Origin: Hygrophila difformis
Taxonomy: Eukaryota > Streptophyta > Magnoliopsida > Lamiales > Acanthaceae
Direction of reading: 5' to 3'
Length of the DNA stretch: 64,000 bases
NCBI GenBank assembly: GCA_030278955.1
Contig: JAOANR010000010.1
Coordinates: forward strand, 18,196,444-18,260,443
The stretch's first letter is position 1; every line of letters starts with the position of its first letter. Of the stretch, positions 44,844 through 57,332 are shown one piece after another. A program made the translations under genes and the position numbers. Under the pieces are notes generated by a model, which was not told the origin of the DNA, ran no database searches, and saw only the letters and a list, made by a program, of their open reading frames with translations.

Positions 44844-45855
44844 CTTATTTATTAATAATTGCATAGTTTTCTTCTTTTTTTTTTCCTTTTTTTTTCATTT
44901 GTGGATGTGATTAATTGCCTAATTTTCATATTTCATAAATGTATTACATTTTCATATGTAGTATCGCATTATACCATTATTTTATAAATGTATCACAATT
45001 CTGCAATGACATGTTTTCAAACATATTTTTTGCTATATCACAAAAAATTATCAATACTTACCATATTCTATAATCTGTATATACTCCATCCATCCATTTT
45101 ATTATGTTAATTTTGACTTTTGGACATTATTTATTTTTTCACTTTGAATCAAAATATTCTGCCTGCTAATGTTTTTGCTAGTCAAAACCCTTTTATCATA
45201 AACCCCTTGACGAGGAATAATGCCCTGTTGTGTATTTAAAACACATTACTGTCTTTGCTATAACTAAATAAAATGTAATATTAATTATTTTTCTTAATAT
45301 TGTTATGTTACATCTTCAATTTATACATACATGTTTTTGCAATGATAATAAACAAGCTAATGCATCTTCATTAACTATTTCAATAATAAAAATAACGTAA
45401 TATTCATAAACATATAATTCTTCCTCCCCGCCATTTGCACCAATGGGCGTACTAGTAAAGTAGTATAATGTTTAGAATGCAATTATTATGAAAGCTTATT
45501 TATGATGTTTATTACCAAATTAAGAATGGATTTGAATTTATGAGTTATGATGCTAATTTTGAAAGTTAAAAACATTAATTGACTAGTTTATCATTTATTA
45601 AGCCTAATCAAAATACTTCTAAATGTTTGGATGATCTTTAAATTACCAATATTATTATGACACCTAGGTGATTAATTTAAGAATTTAGTATATTAATTAT
45701 TATTTTTATTATAAATATGAAGTATATAATATGAATAAATTTTAAGGCTTTGACTATTCAGGTGTTATAGCCAATCACATCTCTCTCTTCTATATATATT
45801 CAAATAAAATATTATAAAAATTTCAATTGTGAACATCGTTATAAAAAATATGAAT
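44844..45855. other. AT-rich intergenic DNA
   Basis: No gene is visible. A MITE-like left end (ATACTCCATCCATCC, about 45079) is present without a matching right end. The rest is AT-rich. Confidence 0.4.
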
Positions 45856-45860
45856 GGTAA

Positions 45861-46799
45861 TTGTTAGTGCCTCTATTCTTGAGATAATGTGTTCCACTCC
45901 GATGATGAACACTAGATAGGATCCCTCCCCCTTAGTCTTATCCGCATGGTAAACTTGGCAAGGATTTTGTTGTGATCGGATAAGGTCTACTTCACATGGC
46001 AAGGAGCGTCCCCCAACGGCCATCTCCCAATTCCTTCTTTGGACGAGTGAGTTTTTGGCAAGAGCATCTTCCCATTCATAGGAAATGGGACGGCTATGGA
46101 AGGAGGGAGATTTTGTGGATCATTGATATTCCCTTCCATAGCAAAGGGATTTCGAACAGCCTTTTAAGGGCACGGTGCAATGGAAGAAAATCATTGGATT
46201 AATCATTCTTGTAAAGGAACAACAAAACGTGTGAGAAATCCCCATTCAATCTCTTCACCCCATCCGCGAGTTTCATCACTTGTGAAGGAGATTGTCACTT
46301 GAGTGGTCATTCGTCTCATCGAGCACTTAAGCACCCTTTGATTGATTTCGACACTTTCAATCAAGGGCAACACTCAAGTTCGTGTCAACAAGATACTGCC
46401 CCTACATTGCTACATCAAAGGGAGGATCTTTTACAGGTTCACTCAAGAGAAACTTGGAGAAGGTGTCTTCAAAGGGTCGAAGAAGAATCGGAGCATTCTC
46501 ACCAGAAAGGGGAGTTTCTGGTACCATCGATCATCTGCTTGGGTGTTGGAGTAAAAGATTACTAGTTCACTATTGTTCGTGTTGTAACGTGGTGTTCGAA
46601 CACATAGTGGAACACTCCTGGATTGGTATCCCCCAGACGTAGGCCTTGGGCCGAACTGGGTCAACAACTCTCTGTTTGTTCTTGTTTCTTTACTGCACTT
46701 ATTTACTTTGGATAACTAACCTACTAATATTTGATTTAAGTGTGTGGTTGAACAAACAGCTGGGTTTAGATACTTAGTCTTGACGAAAAGTGGACCAAC
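45861..46799 (+). repeat. 5' LTR of the Copia element
   Basis: It starts TTGTTAGTGCC and ends GTGGACCAAC, followed by AAG and the primer site. It is 939 bp, the same as the 3' LTR. The exact terminal base is uncertain by one because TG...CA would put the limits one base inward or outward. Confidence 0.9.
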
Positions 46800-46802
46800 A
46801 AG

Positions 46803-46814
46803 TGGTATCAGAGC
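46803..46814 (+). promoter_or_regulatory. Primer-binding site, initiator tRNA-Met type
   Basis: TGGTATCAGAGC lies three bases after the LTR. This is the standard primer site of plant Copia elements. Confidence 0.9.
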
Positions 46815-46847
46815 GCACACACCCTCGGGTGAGATCCAAACGTCAAG

Positions 46848-48092
46848 ATGAGTCGTGAAGGAGGAAACATTTCCAAGCCTCCCTTGCTAGATGGAACGAA
46901 CTTCTCCTACTGGAAAACCAGGATGAGGGCCTTTCTTATGGCAATTGATGAGGGAGTCTGGGATGCCGTTGAATCCAAGTTCGAGCGTCCCACTGTAGAG
47001 GACGATGAAGGTGTCAAAACACCAAAACCCAAAGACAAATGGACAGCGGAAGAAAAGTCCCTATCCTCCATGAACTCTAAGGCTCTCAATGCTATTTTCA
47101 ACGGAGTTACTGAAGAACAATACAAGCTTATCTCCTCGTGTGACACTGCTTATGATGCATGGGTAGTACTGGTAAACTCCCATGAAGGTATGGCTTCCGT
47201 TAGATCTTCCAAGTTAATCTCCATAGAAACTCAATTTCATAAACTTGTTATGGATGAAAATGAGAGTATTGTTAGCTATGTTGGTAGAATTCGTGACCTA
47301 ACCAATCAGGCACACCAACTTGGGAAAATCTATTCCCAACAAGAGTTGGTAAGGAAGATCGTAGGAACTATTCCGGACAGGTTCAATCCAAAGATTGCAG
47401 CCCTTGAACTCTACAAGGACTACTCCACTATGCAAGTGGACGAACTAATGGGAATACTTCAATCATGGGAGATGGACCATTGCAAGGAAGTCGGAAGCAA
47501 AAGTATTGCCTTCAAGGCTGAGTCAAAATTGGTGAATGACAAGGAAGCCGAGATTGACAGTGATCACAGTGATGATGACGAGATCTCTCTTCTCACAAAG
47601 AGACTGGCCAGACTTCTTAAGAATAAGAAAGGGAATGAAGGGTTTCCTAGTGGAAAGGGCGAAGGATCGAACTCCAGGAGAGATCCCAAAAGGAGATCCA
47701 AACCCTATGGCAAGGATCAACAAACCGAAGAAAGGCCCAAGGGACCAGAATGCTATGAATGCAGAGGTTTTGGTCACATTAGGGCAGATTGTGGAAATCT
47801 AAAGAAGAAGGAGAAGAAGACCTACCACATCACCTTCAGTGATCATGATGAGGAACCAGAATGCAGTGAAGGAGAATCTGAGCATGGGATTGCTCTTATG
47901 GCACCAGGAACATGGGATTCAGACTCATGTTCGGACACTGCGTCACAACACGGTACTACTTCTAACCCAGTGAATAATGATTTCTCTGACCATGATTGTG
48001 CTTCTCTTAGCAGCAAGGAGGCAGATAAAATAGAACGTCTCACGGATCTCTACAATGAAGTATTCGAAAGGCTCGAAGCTTCGATGAGATAG
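46848..48092 (+). CDS. Copia gag polyprotein region
   Basis: An open frame of 414 codons starts MSREGGNISKPPLLDGTNFS, followed by YWKTRMRAFLMAID, the usual plant Copia gag opening (UBN2-type). A CCHC zinc knuckle CYECRGFGHIRADC is at about residues 302-315. Gag forms the capsid and packages RNA. It ends at TAG 48090-48092 where SIRE elements normally continue into pol; the continuing frame (DEIEDLQRTNQDLRNEIERL) lies one base off from about 48083, so a single-base loss has probably split gag from pol. Confidence 0.88.
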   Translation: MSREGGNISKPPLLDGTNFSYWKTRMRAFLMAIDEGVWDAVESKFERPTVEDDEGVKTPKPKDKWTAEEKSLSSMNSKALNAIFNGVTEEQYKLISSCDTAYDAWVVLVNSHEGMASVRSSKLISIETQFHKLVMDENESIVSYVGRIRDLTNQAHQLGKIYSQQELVRKIVGTIPDRFNPKIAALELYKDYSTMQVDELMGILQSWEMDHCKEVGSKSIAFKAESKLVNDKEAEIDSDHSDDDEISLLTKRLARLLKNKKGNEGFPSGKGEGSNSRRDPKRRSKPYGKDQQTEERPKGPECYECRGFGHIRADCGNLKKKEKKTYHITFSDHDEEPECSEGESEHGIALMAPGTWDSDSCSDTASQHGTTSNPVNNDFSDHDCASLSSKEADKIERLTDLYNEVFERLEASMR

Positions 48093-51000
48093 AAGACCTC
48101 CAAAGAACCAATCAGGATCTTAGAAATGAGATTGAGAGGCTCATAGACGCGAACAAAGACTTACTGTCTAAAGCTGAAGTGGTGTCCATCCATGTGACGG
48201 AACTCGAAGCTGGAATACTCTACGAGAAAGAGGAAAAGGAAAAGGCTTCTTCCAAGCATGATCTTCTCACTATGGAAATCACTGAACTTAGGGAGAAGCT
48301 CAGCAAATCTGAAAAGATTCTGTCGGACATGAATAAAGGCAAGGCTAAACTTGATGATGCTCTAGCAACTGGGAAATCTCATGGGAACAAGCAAGGCCTT
48401 GGGTACAGCAACTTCAACTCCGCCTCTACCTCCAAAGAGAAAATCAAGTTCGTTGCAGGAGGTCAACTAGATGATCGAACACCAAGGCAGACCACTAGAA
48501 CCTCTCCCAAAGGTTCCAAGGGCCACAACAAAAGGAGGAAATCCTTCAAAGGACCTCTCATATGCGACTATTGCAAGTTTAGATGGCACAAGACCGAACA
48601 CTGTCGGAGGATTATCAAGGATCTTCTTAAGGGAAGACCTGTGAGCTGGCCTAATGAAGAACTCAAGAAGAGGATCTCCATAAGGCGAGAATGGGTAACC
48701 AAAATTTCAGCAAGGTGTAACGTTGCCTTCCTATCCTCTAGACAAAAGGATAAGAGTGCAACGTGGTACTTCGATAGTGGTTGCTCGAGGCACATGACTG
48801 GAGACAAAGGTGTTCTTAAACCATTCAAAGATATTGATGGTGGATCCGTGGTCTTTGGAGATGGTAAGAAAGGTCGTCTCTCTGGACAAGGAACTCTCCA
48901 CGGAAATGGCCTGCCCAAGCTCAACAATGTCTACTATGTGGAAGGACTGCATGCCAATCTTATCAGCATAAGTCAACTATGCGACGAGGACTTGACTGTA
49001 TCCTTTAACAAAAAATATTGTGAAGTTCTTGATTCTAACGATGTGTGTGTCATGAGGGGTCTAAGATCTCGAAATGACTGCTATTTACTTGTGCAAACCT
49101 GTAATTTTGTGAAGGATGCAGGAGGTTCCCGGAACCTACTTTGGCATGAGAAATTAGGTCATCTGAACTTCAGAGATCTAATCAAGCTAAGCAGAACAGG
49201 AGCCGTTCGTGGACTTCTAGACCTTAAGAAGCATGCCTCGGATTTCTGTGAAGACTGTGCCAAAAACAAACAAACTCGTGTATCCCATCCCGTGACGGAA
49301 CACAATGAAACAACACACTGTCTGGAACTCTTACACATGGACCTCATTGGACCAACTGAAATTCCTAGTCTGGGAGGTAAACGGTATATATTCGTTTGTG
49401 TAGATGATTTTTCCAGATATACGTGGGTTGATTTTCTCAGGGAAAAGAGCGAAGCCTTCAAGGTCTTTATGAAACTGTGCAACCAAATTATGAACGAAAA
49501 AGACTGCAAAGTGAAGAGAATTCGCAGCGATCATGGGAAGGAATTCGAAAATCAGGCATTTGATGATTACTGTTCCAGCCTTGGAATCAAACACGAATTT
49601 TCAGCACCCAAAACTCCCCAGCAGAACGGAGTTGTAGAAAGGAAGAATCGCACCCTGCAAGAAATGGCACGAGTTATGATCAACTCCAAGAAGGTTCCTG
49701 AGTTTCTCTGGGCAGAAGCAATCAACACGGCGTGTTATATGATAAATCGAGTGTACATCAGGCCTAAAACACTCATGACTCCATATGAATTATGGAAGGG
49801 TAAAAAGACTTCAATATCATATTTTCACATCTTTGGTTGCAAGTGTTTTGTGCTTAATGACAGGGAACACACCGGGAAGTTCAAGGAGAAAAGTGACGAA
49901 GGCATCTTTGTTGGGTATTCAACCTCTAGCAAGGCTTTTCGAGTATACAACTCTAGAACCAGGAAGGTAATCGAATCCACAAATGTCATTGTGGAAGATG
50001 CGCCCAACAGAGGAACACCAGTCGAATCTCAAGAGGAGGATACAGAGAAAGACACCCAAAGCTCTGGACAATCACGATCCTTATCAGGAGACAAACTGGA
50101 AACTACTACTGAAAGTGAGGACATCCAACCTAGTGTTCAAACACCAGTTGGAACACCGTCACAGTCAGAGGTGGCTGCCCCACAAGTCAGAATTCATCGT
50201 AATCACAATCCAGAGGATGTGATTGGGGATGTTCTCGAAGATCGGAGAACTCGAGTTAGAAGAAAATCGACTATAGAGAGTTTGCTGGATTGCATTGCTT
50301 CACCTCCAGGATTGAACCTACTAGAGTTGAAGAAGCTCTACAAGATGAAAACTGGATCAATGCCATGCAGGAAGAGCTTGCCCAATTCAAGAGGAATGAA
50401 GTATGGACCTTGGTCGAGCGTCCAGAGCACACCAACGTCATTGGCACAAAATGGGTCTTCAAGAACAAGAGTGACGAGAATGGAAATGTGATTCGCAACA
50501 AAGCCAGGCTCGTAGCTCAAGGATACACCCAAGTGGAGGGAGTGGACTACAGTGAGACTTTTGCACCTGTGGCAAGACTCGAAGCTGTGAGACTACTTCT
50601 TGCCATTGCTTGTTCGATGGGCTTTAAACTCTACCAGATGGACGTGAAAAGCGCCTTCCTAAATGGTTGGTTGAAAGAAGAAGTGTATGTGGAGCAACCT
50701 AAGGGCTTCGAAGATGCAGACCTCCCTGACCATGTCTTTCGATTGAACAAAGCTCTCTACGGACTTAAACAAGCACCAAGGGCATGGTACGAGAGGCTTT
50801 CCAAATACTTGTTGGAAAACGGATACAGAAGAGGGAGTACAGACAAGACCATGTTCATCAAGGAAGACTCCAAAGGAATCATCGTGGCGCAAGTCTATGT
50901 GGATGATATCGTGTTCGGATCAACATCTCATGTGCTCAAGGACAAGTTCATCGAAACCATGGGTAAGGAATTTGAGATGAGTATGGTAGGTGAATTAACA

Positions 51001-51840
51001 TTCTTTCTTGGCATGCAGGTTACTCAGAAAAAGGAAGGGACCTTTCTAAATCAATTGAAATATGCTAAAAGCATTGTCAAGAAATTTGGGCTGGAATCCA
51101 GCAAGCCTGTTCGAACACCGATTGGAACATCTGACCAATTGCACAAGGATCCAACAGGAAAGAGTGTTGATCAAAAGATGTATAGAGGGATCATTGGAAG
51201 TCTACTCTATCTCTCAGCAAGTAGACCCGACATCAGTTATGCAGTTGGTGTATGTGCCAGATATCATGCAGACCCAAAGGAGTCTCACCTCAAGGCAGCA
51301 AAAAGGGTGATCCGATACATTGCTGGAACACCTGATTTGGGCATATGGTACTCCAAGGAATCCAACCTATAATTGATAGGATACACTGATGCAGATTGGG
51401 CTGGTAATGTCGATGACAGGAAAAGCACCACAGGAGGATGTTTCTATGTTGGAACCAACTTGGTGAGTTGGTACAGCAAAAAACAGAATTCTATATCCTT
51501 GTCCACGGCAGAAGCAGAGTACATTGCAGCAGGGAGCTGTTGTGCACAGCTCTTATGGATGAGACAAATGATTAGCGACTATGGCATCGAACAAGACAAG
51601 CTAGTGGTTCTCTGTGACAACATGAGTGCGATAAGTATTTCAAAAAATCCAGTACAACACAGTCGAACCAAGCACATTGATGTTAGGCACCACTTTATCC
51701 GTGAACTCGTGGAAGATGAAGTAGTGTCCCTGGAGTATGTTGGAACACAAGAACAGAACGCGGACATCTTCACCAAAGCTCTTGATGGAGAACGATTTGG
51801 AAAGCTGAGGCGGGAACTTGGTCTATGCACCATAGTCTAA
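48083..51840 (+). pseudogene. Copia pol: protease, integrase, reverse transcriptase, RNase H
   Basis: The first frame (to 50491) has a coiled-coil-like leader, a second knuckle CDYCKFRWHKTEHC, protease WYFDSGCSRHMTGD (DSG), the gag-pre-integrase LLWHEKLGHLNF, and integrase with LHMDLIGP and DDFSRYTW, IRSDHGKEFEN, and the GVVERKNRTLQE region containing the third acidic residue. A one-base shift at about 50290 moves to the next frame: [59 protein letters not shown], and [11 protein letters not shown] (catalytic VDD). A TAA at 51370-51372 interrupts it just before RNase H (GYTDADWAGNVDDRKSTTGG, STAEAEYIAA, HIDVRHHFIREL), ending at 51840. Not functional as it stands. Confidence 0.9.
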
Positions 51841-52223
51841 GTTCCAAAAGGATCTAGGGGATCTCACTCGTCAATATTTAAAACGGCTAAGTTTTCCTAA
51901 GTTTTCCTTAAATATTATATTAGCCTTATTATGAAGAGATCTCATACTTAACTAAATTTTTTATTGCAGGAAACTCAATCTTTATTTCTCTTCAGTCGTG
52001 TGTCTAAATAAGGGAAGTTATTATTTCTTGGTAACTGGCTACCTAGGTGGGATGTTGGATGATCTCTTGCCTCAAGAAAGGGAAGTTTCTTTTTCATACT
52101 GCGCTCATTTTTCAGAAACTTTCCCCGCTTCCCTCTCCTTCTCCAGTCCCTTCGCTCTCGCGATTTTTATTTCTCTGAGAATCCATTAATTCTGCATCGT
52201 TCTCATTCTCTTGTGTAGAAATC
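51841..52223 (+). other. Copia spacer between pol and the extra ORF
   Basis: No clear coding pattern. It contains a repeated CTAAGTTTTCCT (about 51888-51908) and may hold a splice acceptor for expression of the downstream ORF (TTTTTTATTGCAG at about 51956-51968). Confidence 0.4.
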
Positions 52224-54280
52224 ATGGTGACGACGAGAACCAGGAGTTCCAACACTGAAGCCGCGCCTCTCCCAGCTCGTGAAAGCCCTCGCACCAGAGG
52301 CGGGAATCGCGGTGGCAATCGAGGAGGCGGCCGCGGAAGGGGTGGACGAGGTCGTGGTCGTAACCAGGCTGAAATAACTCCCACAAATGATGCTCCGATC
52401 ACCATTACGCCTCCAGCTGTACCAATTTCTGACCCGCTTGACATTCGAGTGGAAATGGGTTCTGCGATTGGGGAAACTGCCACAGGGGAAGCCCTAATCC
52501 CCTCGCAACTGAAGGATCCTCAATCGGCGGTTCAGCCCTCATCCCTTCAAGAAGAAACTGCTCCTACCAAGTCGCCATCATCTCAACTTCCAGTGCCAAC
52601 TGTTCAAGTTCCCTTATCTACCCTAGCGGATGCAGCGACTCAAATCCAAAGCACCCCCAAAAGGAAAGGTAAAATGGCTTTGCTCAAAACTGCTACGACT
52701 GACAATGTTGATGCAGGGAGTTCGAATCCTGTATCTGAGCACCAAGGAGGCACTCAGCCTGGCCCTCAATCCTCCACCCCTGTTTCTGGCACTGGCGCGC
52801 AAACGTCCTCTAGGGCTTCTGGAGAAACCGCCTCTGTACAAGGACATGCTCCCAAGGTCGCGATCAAAAATGCTGGTGGTGGGAGCTCTGGGAGTTCAGA
52901 TGATGCCTCTGAACACACATCTGAGTCCACCGAGTTATCTGATGAATCGGACAAGAATGTCGAGATTAATCCAGATGAGGAAGAATCCAGTGGAGACTCG
53001 GGAGATGAGGAAGATCCAGGGGTCAACCGTACTACTATCTCTGCTGAGGAGTTTCTCAGGCGTGAAGGCTCACTGAGGACGAACTGAGAAGTGAGGATGA
53101 TGATCAAGTTGCTGATCACGTTGCTAACACTAATGCTGGACGTGAGGGGGAGAAATCATCTTCATCGGATTGTGCTCCCCTCAGGACTCTTGCTCGCAAG
53201 AAGGCTGCTGACAACAAAGGGAAAAGGAAAGCTGACGAAATTCCCTCTAGCTCTCAACCTCCGAAGAAGAAGAAGGCCCCCACTGATGATGTTGAGAAGG
53301 ATGTTGCTCAGGATGACACCCCTGAGATTGTGGATACCAATCTAGCCTATAGCTCCAAGTTCTACTCCTTGAGCTCTCAGACATTCTTTGAGACTGTGTT
53401 ACGTGAGAGAAAGCTCAAACCTGAGGTTGCGTTCCGAGGTCCTAAATGTGATGAGATTGGTTGGACAAGCTACATTGAGAAGAGGCATCTACTTCGATGG
53501 GCATCCGATCTTCCAGGAAGCAAGCAATCCATTGTGAAGATGTTCTATGCGAACCTCAGGAAGTCAGTTATTGTTCCTGGAAGCAGTTGGTTTGGGAAAG
53601 TGTTTGTCAAGAAGCAACTGGTCCCCCTCCGAGACAGAGACATATGTGAGTTCCTTGGTGTTCCTCAGTGTGACTTTGACACTGTGTTCAGACCAGACAC
53701 AACGTTCAACAATGTTCTGATCGCCAAATTGTTGACTAAGGACAATGAGAAGAACATCAAGGGCAGAGGGTTGAGGTCAGGAAATCTCACTCAGAGATTC
53801 TTTCTACTGTACAAATTCATATCCTCGAATGTCATGCCTACTGCCAATCATTCGGTTGTCTCGAAAGAAATGTGCCAATTACTGTTTGCGATTGATGAGA
53901 ACAAGAAGGAGATCAATTATGGGAAGCTTGTGCTAAATCAAATGGTTGACATAGCTGAAAGTTTGAAAGAAGATAGCTCCGCTCTCATTCCCTTTCCAGC
54001 CCTGATCTATGGGTATTTGGAGTTCGTGGGCATTGGAGGACATCCCAAGGAACTGCTGGACACCACCAAAGTGTTCAAATTCACGGCCAAGCTGCAAGAC
54101 AAGGTCCAGGACATACCAGGCCCAGATGGTCCTCCCATTCCACAGACGGCTCTTGATCAGATCAGAGACATGCTTGCTGAACGCCAGGACGCAATCAGGA
54201 GAAAGAGAGAGGAGCTGGATGAAGAGGAACGGGCGCTCGCTGAGATGGCAAGACTTCTCCCTGAAGTCTGGGACACTGAT
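52224..54280 (+). pseudogene. Extra 3' ORF of the SIRE-like element, main part
   Basis: It opens with ATG 52224 (MVTTRTRSSNTEAAPLP). The N-terminal third has an RG-rich stretch (GGNRGGGRGRGGRGRGRN), then Ser/Thr/Pro-rich and acidic segments. A one-base shift at about 53070 leads to DELRSEDDDQVADHV and a basic stretch PPKKKKAP. From 53330 it has a folded-looking domain with RHLLRWASDLPGSKQSIV, MFYANLRK, VFVKKQLVPL and ICEFLGVPQCDF. This resembles the putative plant transposon protein domain of such extra ORFs. Near the end is a coiled-coil candidate (about 54165-54250, RRKREELDEEERALAEM). SIRE ORFs here are sometimes called env-like, but I see no signal peptide or membrane segment. It is cut at 54280 by a solo LTR. 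Confidence 0.75.
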
Positions 54281-56874
54281 TGTAACACCCCGGTTTTTGG
54301 TCACCCGGGTCGGGATGTCACCGCCACATCTCCCTAGTAAGACACGGTTTCTCCGCGCTTACTAAAGAGATGCAAGGCTAGGTATTGCAGTATTTAAAAC
54401 CTTTAAAGCATTCAAAATAGCCCGTACAATATAATTCAAAAATAATAATAGCATAGCGCAGCGGAAATAAATGGTTTAGTACAGTATCGCAGCGGAAAAT
54501 ATAATTAGGGCCAACATGGCCAAAACACGGGTTAAACAGGCCCGTTCATAATATAGTCTAAAGTACGAATTTAAAAGCAAAATAACAATTCCCAAAATCC
54601 CATGCATGATTCGTGCTCACACATGCTCATTCCACATACTCTGTAAAGAAAGGAATAAAAATGGTTTTGGTCAGCAAAATTGCTGAGTAAGTTAACACAT
54701 GCATGATCGTAGGGTTTAAAAGCCATAATTTAGTAATTTAACAAAAGCATGATAATAACATAATATTTAGTTTCATCTAATCCATATCCAATAGCATAAT
54801 TTATCTCAGGCTCTATTTAATAACACATATCAGATGGTTCAAGATAATAGCCATAATTTAAATAAAGCATTTAAATAATTTAATTTGACAACAATATCAT
54901 TTAATCTAGTTTAATTTAATTTAGAATCCCCATTACATTCCCGATTTCGTATCTCAAAGTTTCACGATAAAATCGCGATGTCAACAAGTTTAGCCGGTAG
55001 CCCGGCGGCCGCAACCGTATCAGCCATACCCAGTACCACTCCGGAGCCTCGGGAAACCCATACGGATATTCACGAGAGTGTAGGCTCTAAGTTTCGCCGT
55101 TTAGGCAATCCATATCTCAAATTTAGCGCGCGGGGTCACCATCGTCTATTACGGCACGAAGTGAATCGTTAGGGGGCACCCTGCAGAACACTCACCCCTA
55201 ATTTTAATTTATCAAGTTTGTAAGGGGATTTAGTTTTTAAAATATGCCTTCCATTGTATTAATTTAGAAATAATATCTCGATTCGTTTCAACCCTAAAGG
55301 TTAATTCCATGTTTCAACAAGATTTCAAGATTTCGTTCCGGTAAATCACAGTTTACTCCAAAATTCGTATAAAATCCGATTTAATTCCAAAAATTCCAAA
55401 ATTTCATATCTGACTCGGAACCATCAAGATCTACAACTTTCGTGTTTTAACTTTTTCAGTCCGAGATACCTAAGTAGGTCAAAATCGCCAATTTTCGCAT
55501 AAGAAGAAATCTGTCCGAGTTTAATACATCACAGTTCAAAGATTTCAAATTCTACCATATCAATTCAACTCCAAATTTAATGACATTTGACAGGGATCAT
55601 CTTAAGACATTTATCTACAACTTTTATGTTCGGCCAAAGATCAAAAACAGCCTAGATCCTATCTCAAAAACGTGATCAAGATCATTCCTAAGTTCTGTCC
55701 AAGATTTCAAGATCTAGAATCAAATAGTTCGGTTTCAACGGGTTTTCACATATCAAATCAACTCCAAAAATTCCCAAATTTTTACAGTATCTAGGTCTAA
55801 GTCTTAGGAACGTTTTTCGTGTTTTACGTTTTTCCGTTTGAGTTCGTTTTAAGGGTCGGAAAAATTCGCCAAATCTGTTGCGTCGGTAGAAAAACAAAAG
55901 TGGACAGATTTATGGTTCTTGTTGAATCTTTTTAGGTTTCGAATGTTTTAAAATCTCCCAAAACCATGTAAGGTTAACTTACAGTGTCTATGAACGTCGG
56001 GGATGTCTAGTTCGGAGGCGTGGCTTCCAGATCACCGTTTCTCCTCTCCGTTCGTCGGGTTCTACGATCTAGATTCGATACGGGGTGTAGAAAGAAAAGA
56101 ACCGAAGTTAGAATCCGTTTTCGGATTGAAACGTGAAAAGATTTATCGAACTAGAGCTTACCACAATGTTTGGAGATGCTTGGATTTTCGTCCAAAGCTG
56201 CTGCCTCCGTTTGGTGCTTTCCATCGATTCCGAATTTAGGGTTTCGAACGTATAGAAGATTGTAGGGTTTTGTAAACTTGTTTGGGGCTCCCAAGGGGCT
56301 TATTTATAGAATTCTAAATCCCTAGGGCGTCCACAACCGACCTAAAAGTCTGGAGTCGAGAGATGTTTAACCGAAAGTCGAAAAATCCGCGTTCGGGCGA
56401 GAGATTCACGCAACAAACGAATCTGTGAAGTGGCGCGGTCGTGGCGCGCTAGAGCCACTTCACCGCGCGGCCACCGCGCCGACTTCGCCTGGACTTCGGT
56501 CCGGGCGGGTCGTGCGATCCGTCGTGCTTTTCCGTCTCTCTTTCGGGTTTCTATCCCTCTATGCTCCCGAATTCCGATTTCCGGGGTATACTCGGGTTCA
56601 TACTTTCTCTCTAATTTTATTCTCAGTCTAATTGGATGTTTTGGACTCGAATACTCGAGTTCATTAGTGTCGGGTTTTGGTGTACCATTTATCCATCCTT
56701 GAATTAAATTCCTTTAATTCCTTTTTAAGTGAAAATCTCATTTCTCATTTCCTTATCTTTATTTCTTTCTTTTATTTGCTGGACTTGTTTATTTATTTAT
56801 AGTATTTATTTTATTTATTATTTATTTATTTACTTATTGTTTTATTTTATGTTGGAAAATTCTCGGGTATTACA
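54281..56874 (-). mobile_element. Solo LTR of a Ty3/Gypsy element (Tekay-like ends), 2.59 kb
   Basis: The plus strand starts TGTAACACCCCGG and ends CGGGTATTACA, inverted terminal TGTAA/TTACA. A perfect 5-bp duplication CTGAT flanks it (54276-54280 and 56875-56879). In the minus sense it begins TGTAATACCCGAG and ends ACCGGGGTGTTACA, the style of chromovirus Tekay LTRs, which suggests minus orientation. It has no internal region. Short open frames inside (for example 56003-56239) look incidental. Confidence 0.88.
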
Positions 56875-56879
56875 CTGAT

Positions 56880-56954
56880 CCAGAGGATGAGGTCACTGAT
56901 GCCGCCACTGACTTCTATGCCTCCACGGATGAGGATGACTCTTCTCAGGAGTGA
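56880..56954 (+). pseudogene. Extra ORF of the Copia element, C-terminal end
   Basis: After the second CTGAT the frame that stopped at WDTD resumes with PEDEVTDAATDFYAST and ends in an acidic tail at TGA 56952-56954. The reading frame is kept across the target site, confirming the site of the solo LTR. Confidence 0.75.
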
Positions 56955-57319
56955 TCGGCGTTTTTGCCACATTGTGATCCAGAGGGGGAGAAGATGCGCG
57001 TGATCAAAGATGCCTGCCTCTGGTAAGTTTTATGTTTAGTGTTCAGTTTTTTGTTGGAACTTGTTTTGTGAACTCTAAGACGATTAGTCTCGTTATTGGT
57101 TTCTGTGGACTCTGTTATTTTGGACTTTCGTTGTTCTGTTGGACTCTTTGCTGGCATTATTGTACATGCTCCTCGGTTTTAGTTTATCCATTTGTACGGA
57201 GCATTAGATAGGATCTTTGGGAACCTTGTTATGTAATGGTGGTTGGGATTGGTTATTCTGTTTTTATTGTGTTGTTCATTCATCGGAGGATCTTTGATCT
57301 TGCTGGCTCACATTATGTC

Positions 57320-57332
57320 AAAAAGGGGGAGA
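57320..57332 (+). promoter_or_regulatory. Polypurine tract of the Copia element
   Basis: AAAAAGGGGGAGA directly adjoins the 3' LTR at 57333; it primes plus-strand DNA synthesis. Confidence 0.9.

Noticed and set aside
45079..45120. Complete MITE
   Set aside because: Only a left-like end (CTCCATCCATCC) is visible and no inverted partner could be found nearby.
48060..48092. Programmed frameshift between gag and pol
   Set aside because: No slippery heptamer followed by a structure is evident, and two further one-base shifts in the same element point to damage or sequence error.
52224..54280. Envelope glycoprotein
   Set aside because: No signal peptide, membrane segment or cysteine pattern is visible; the RG-rich and basic stretches argue otherwise.
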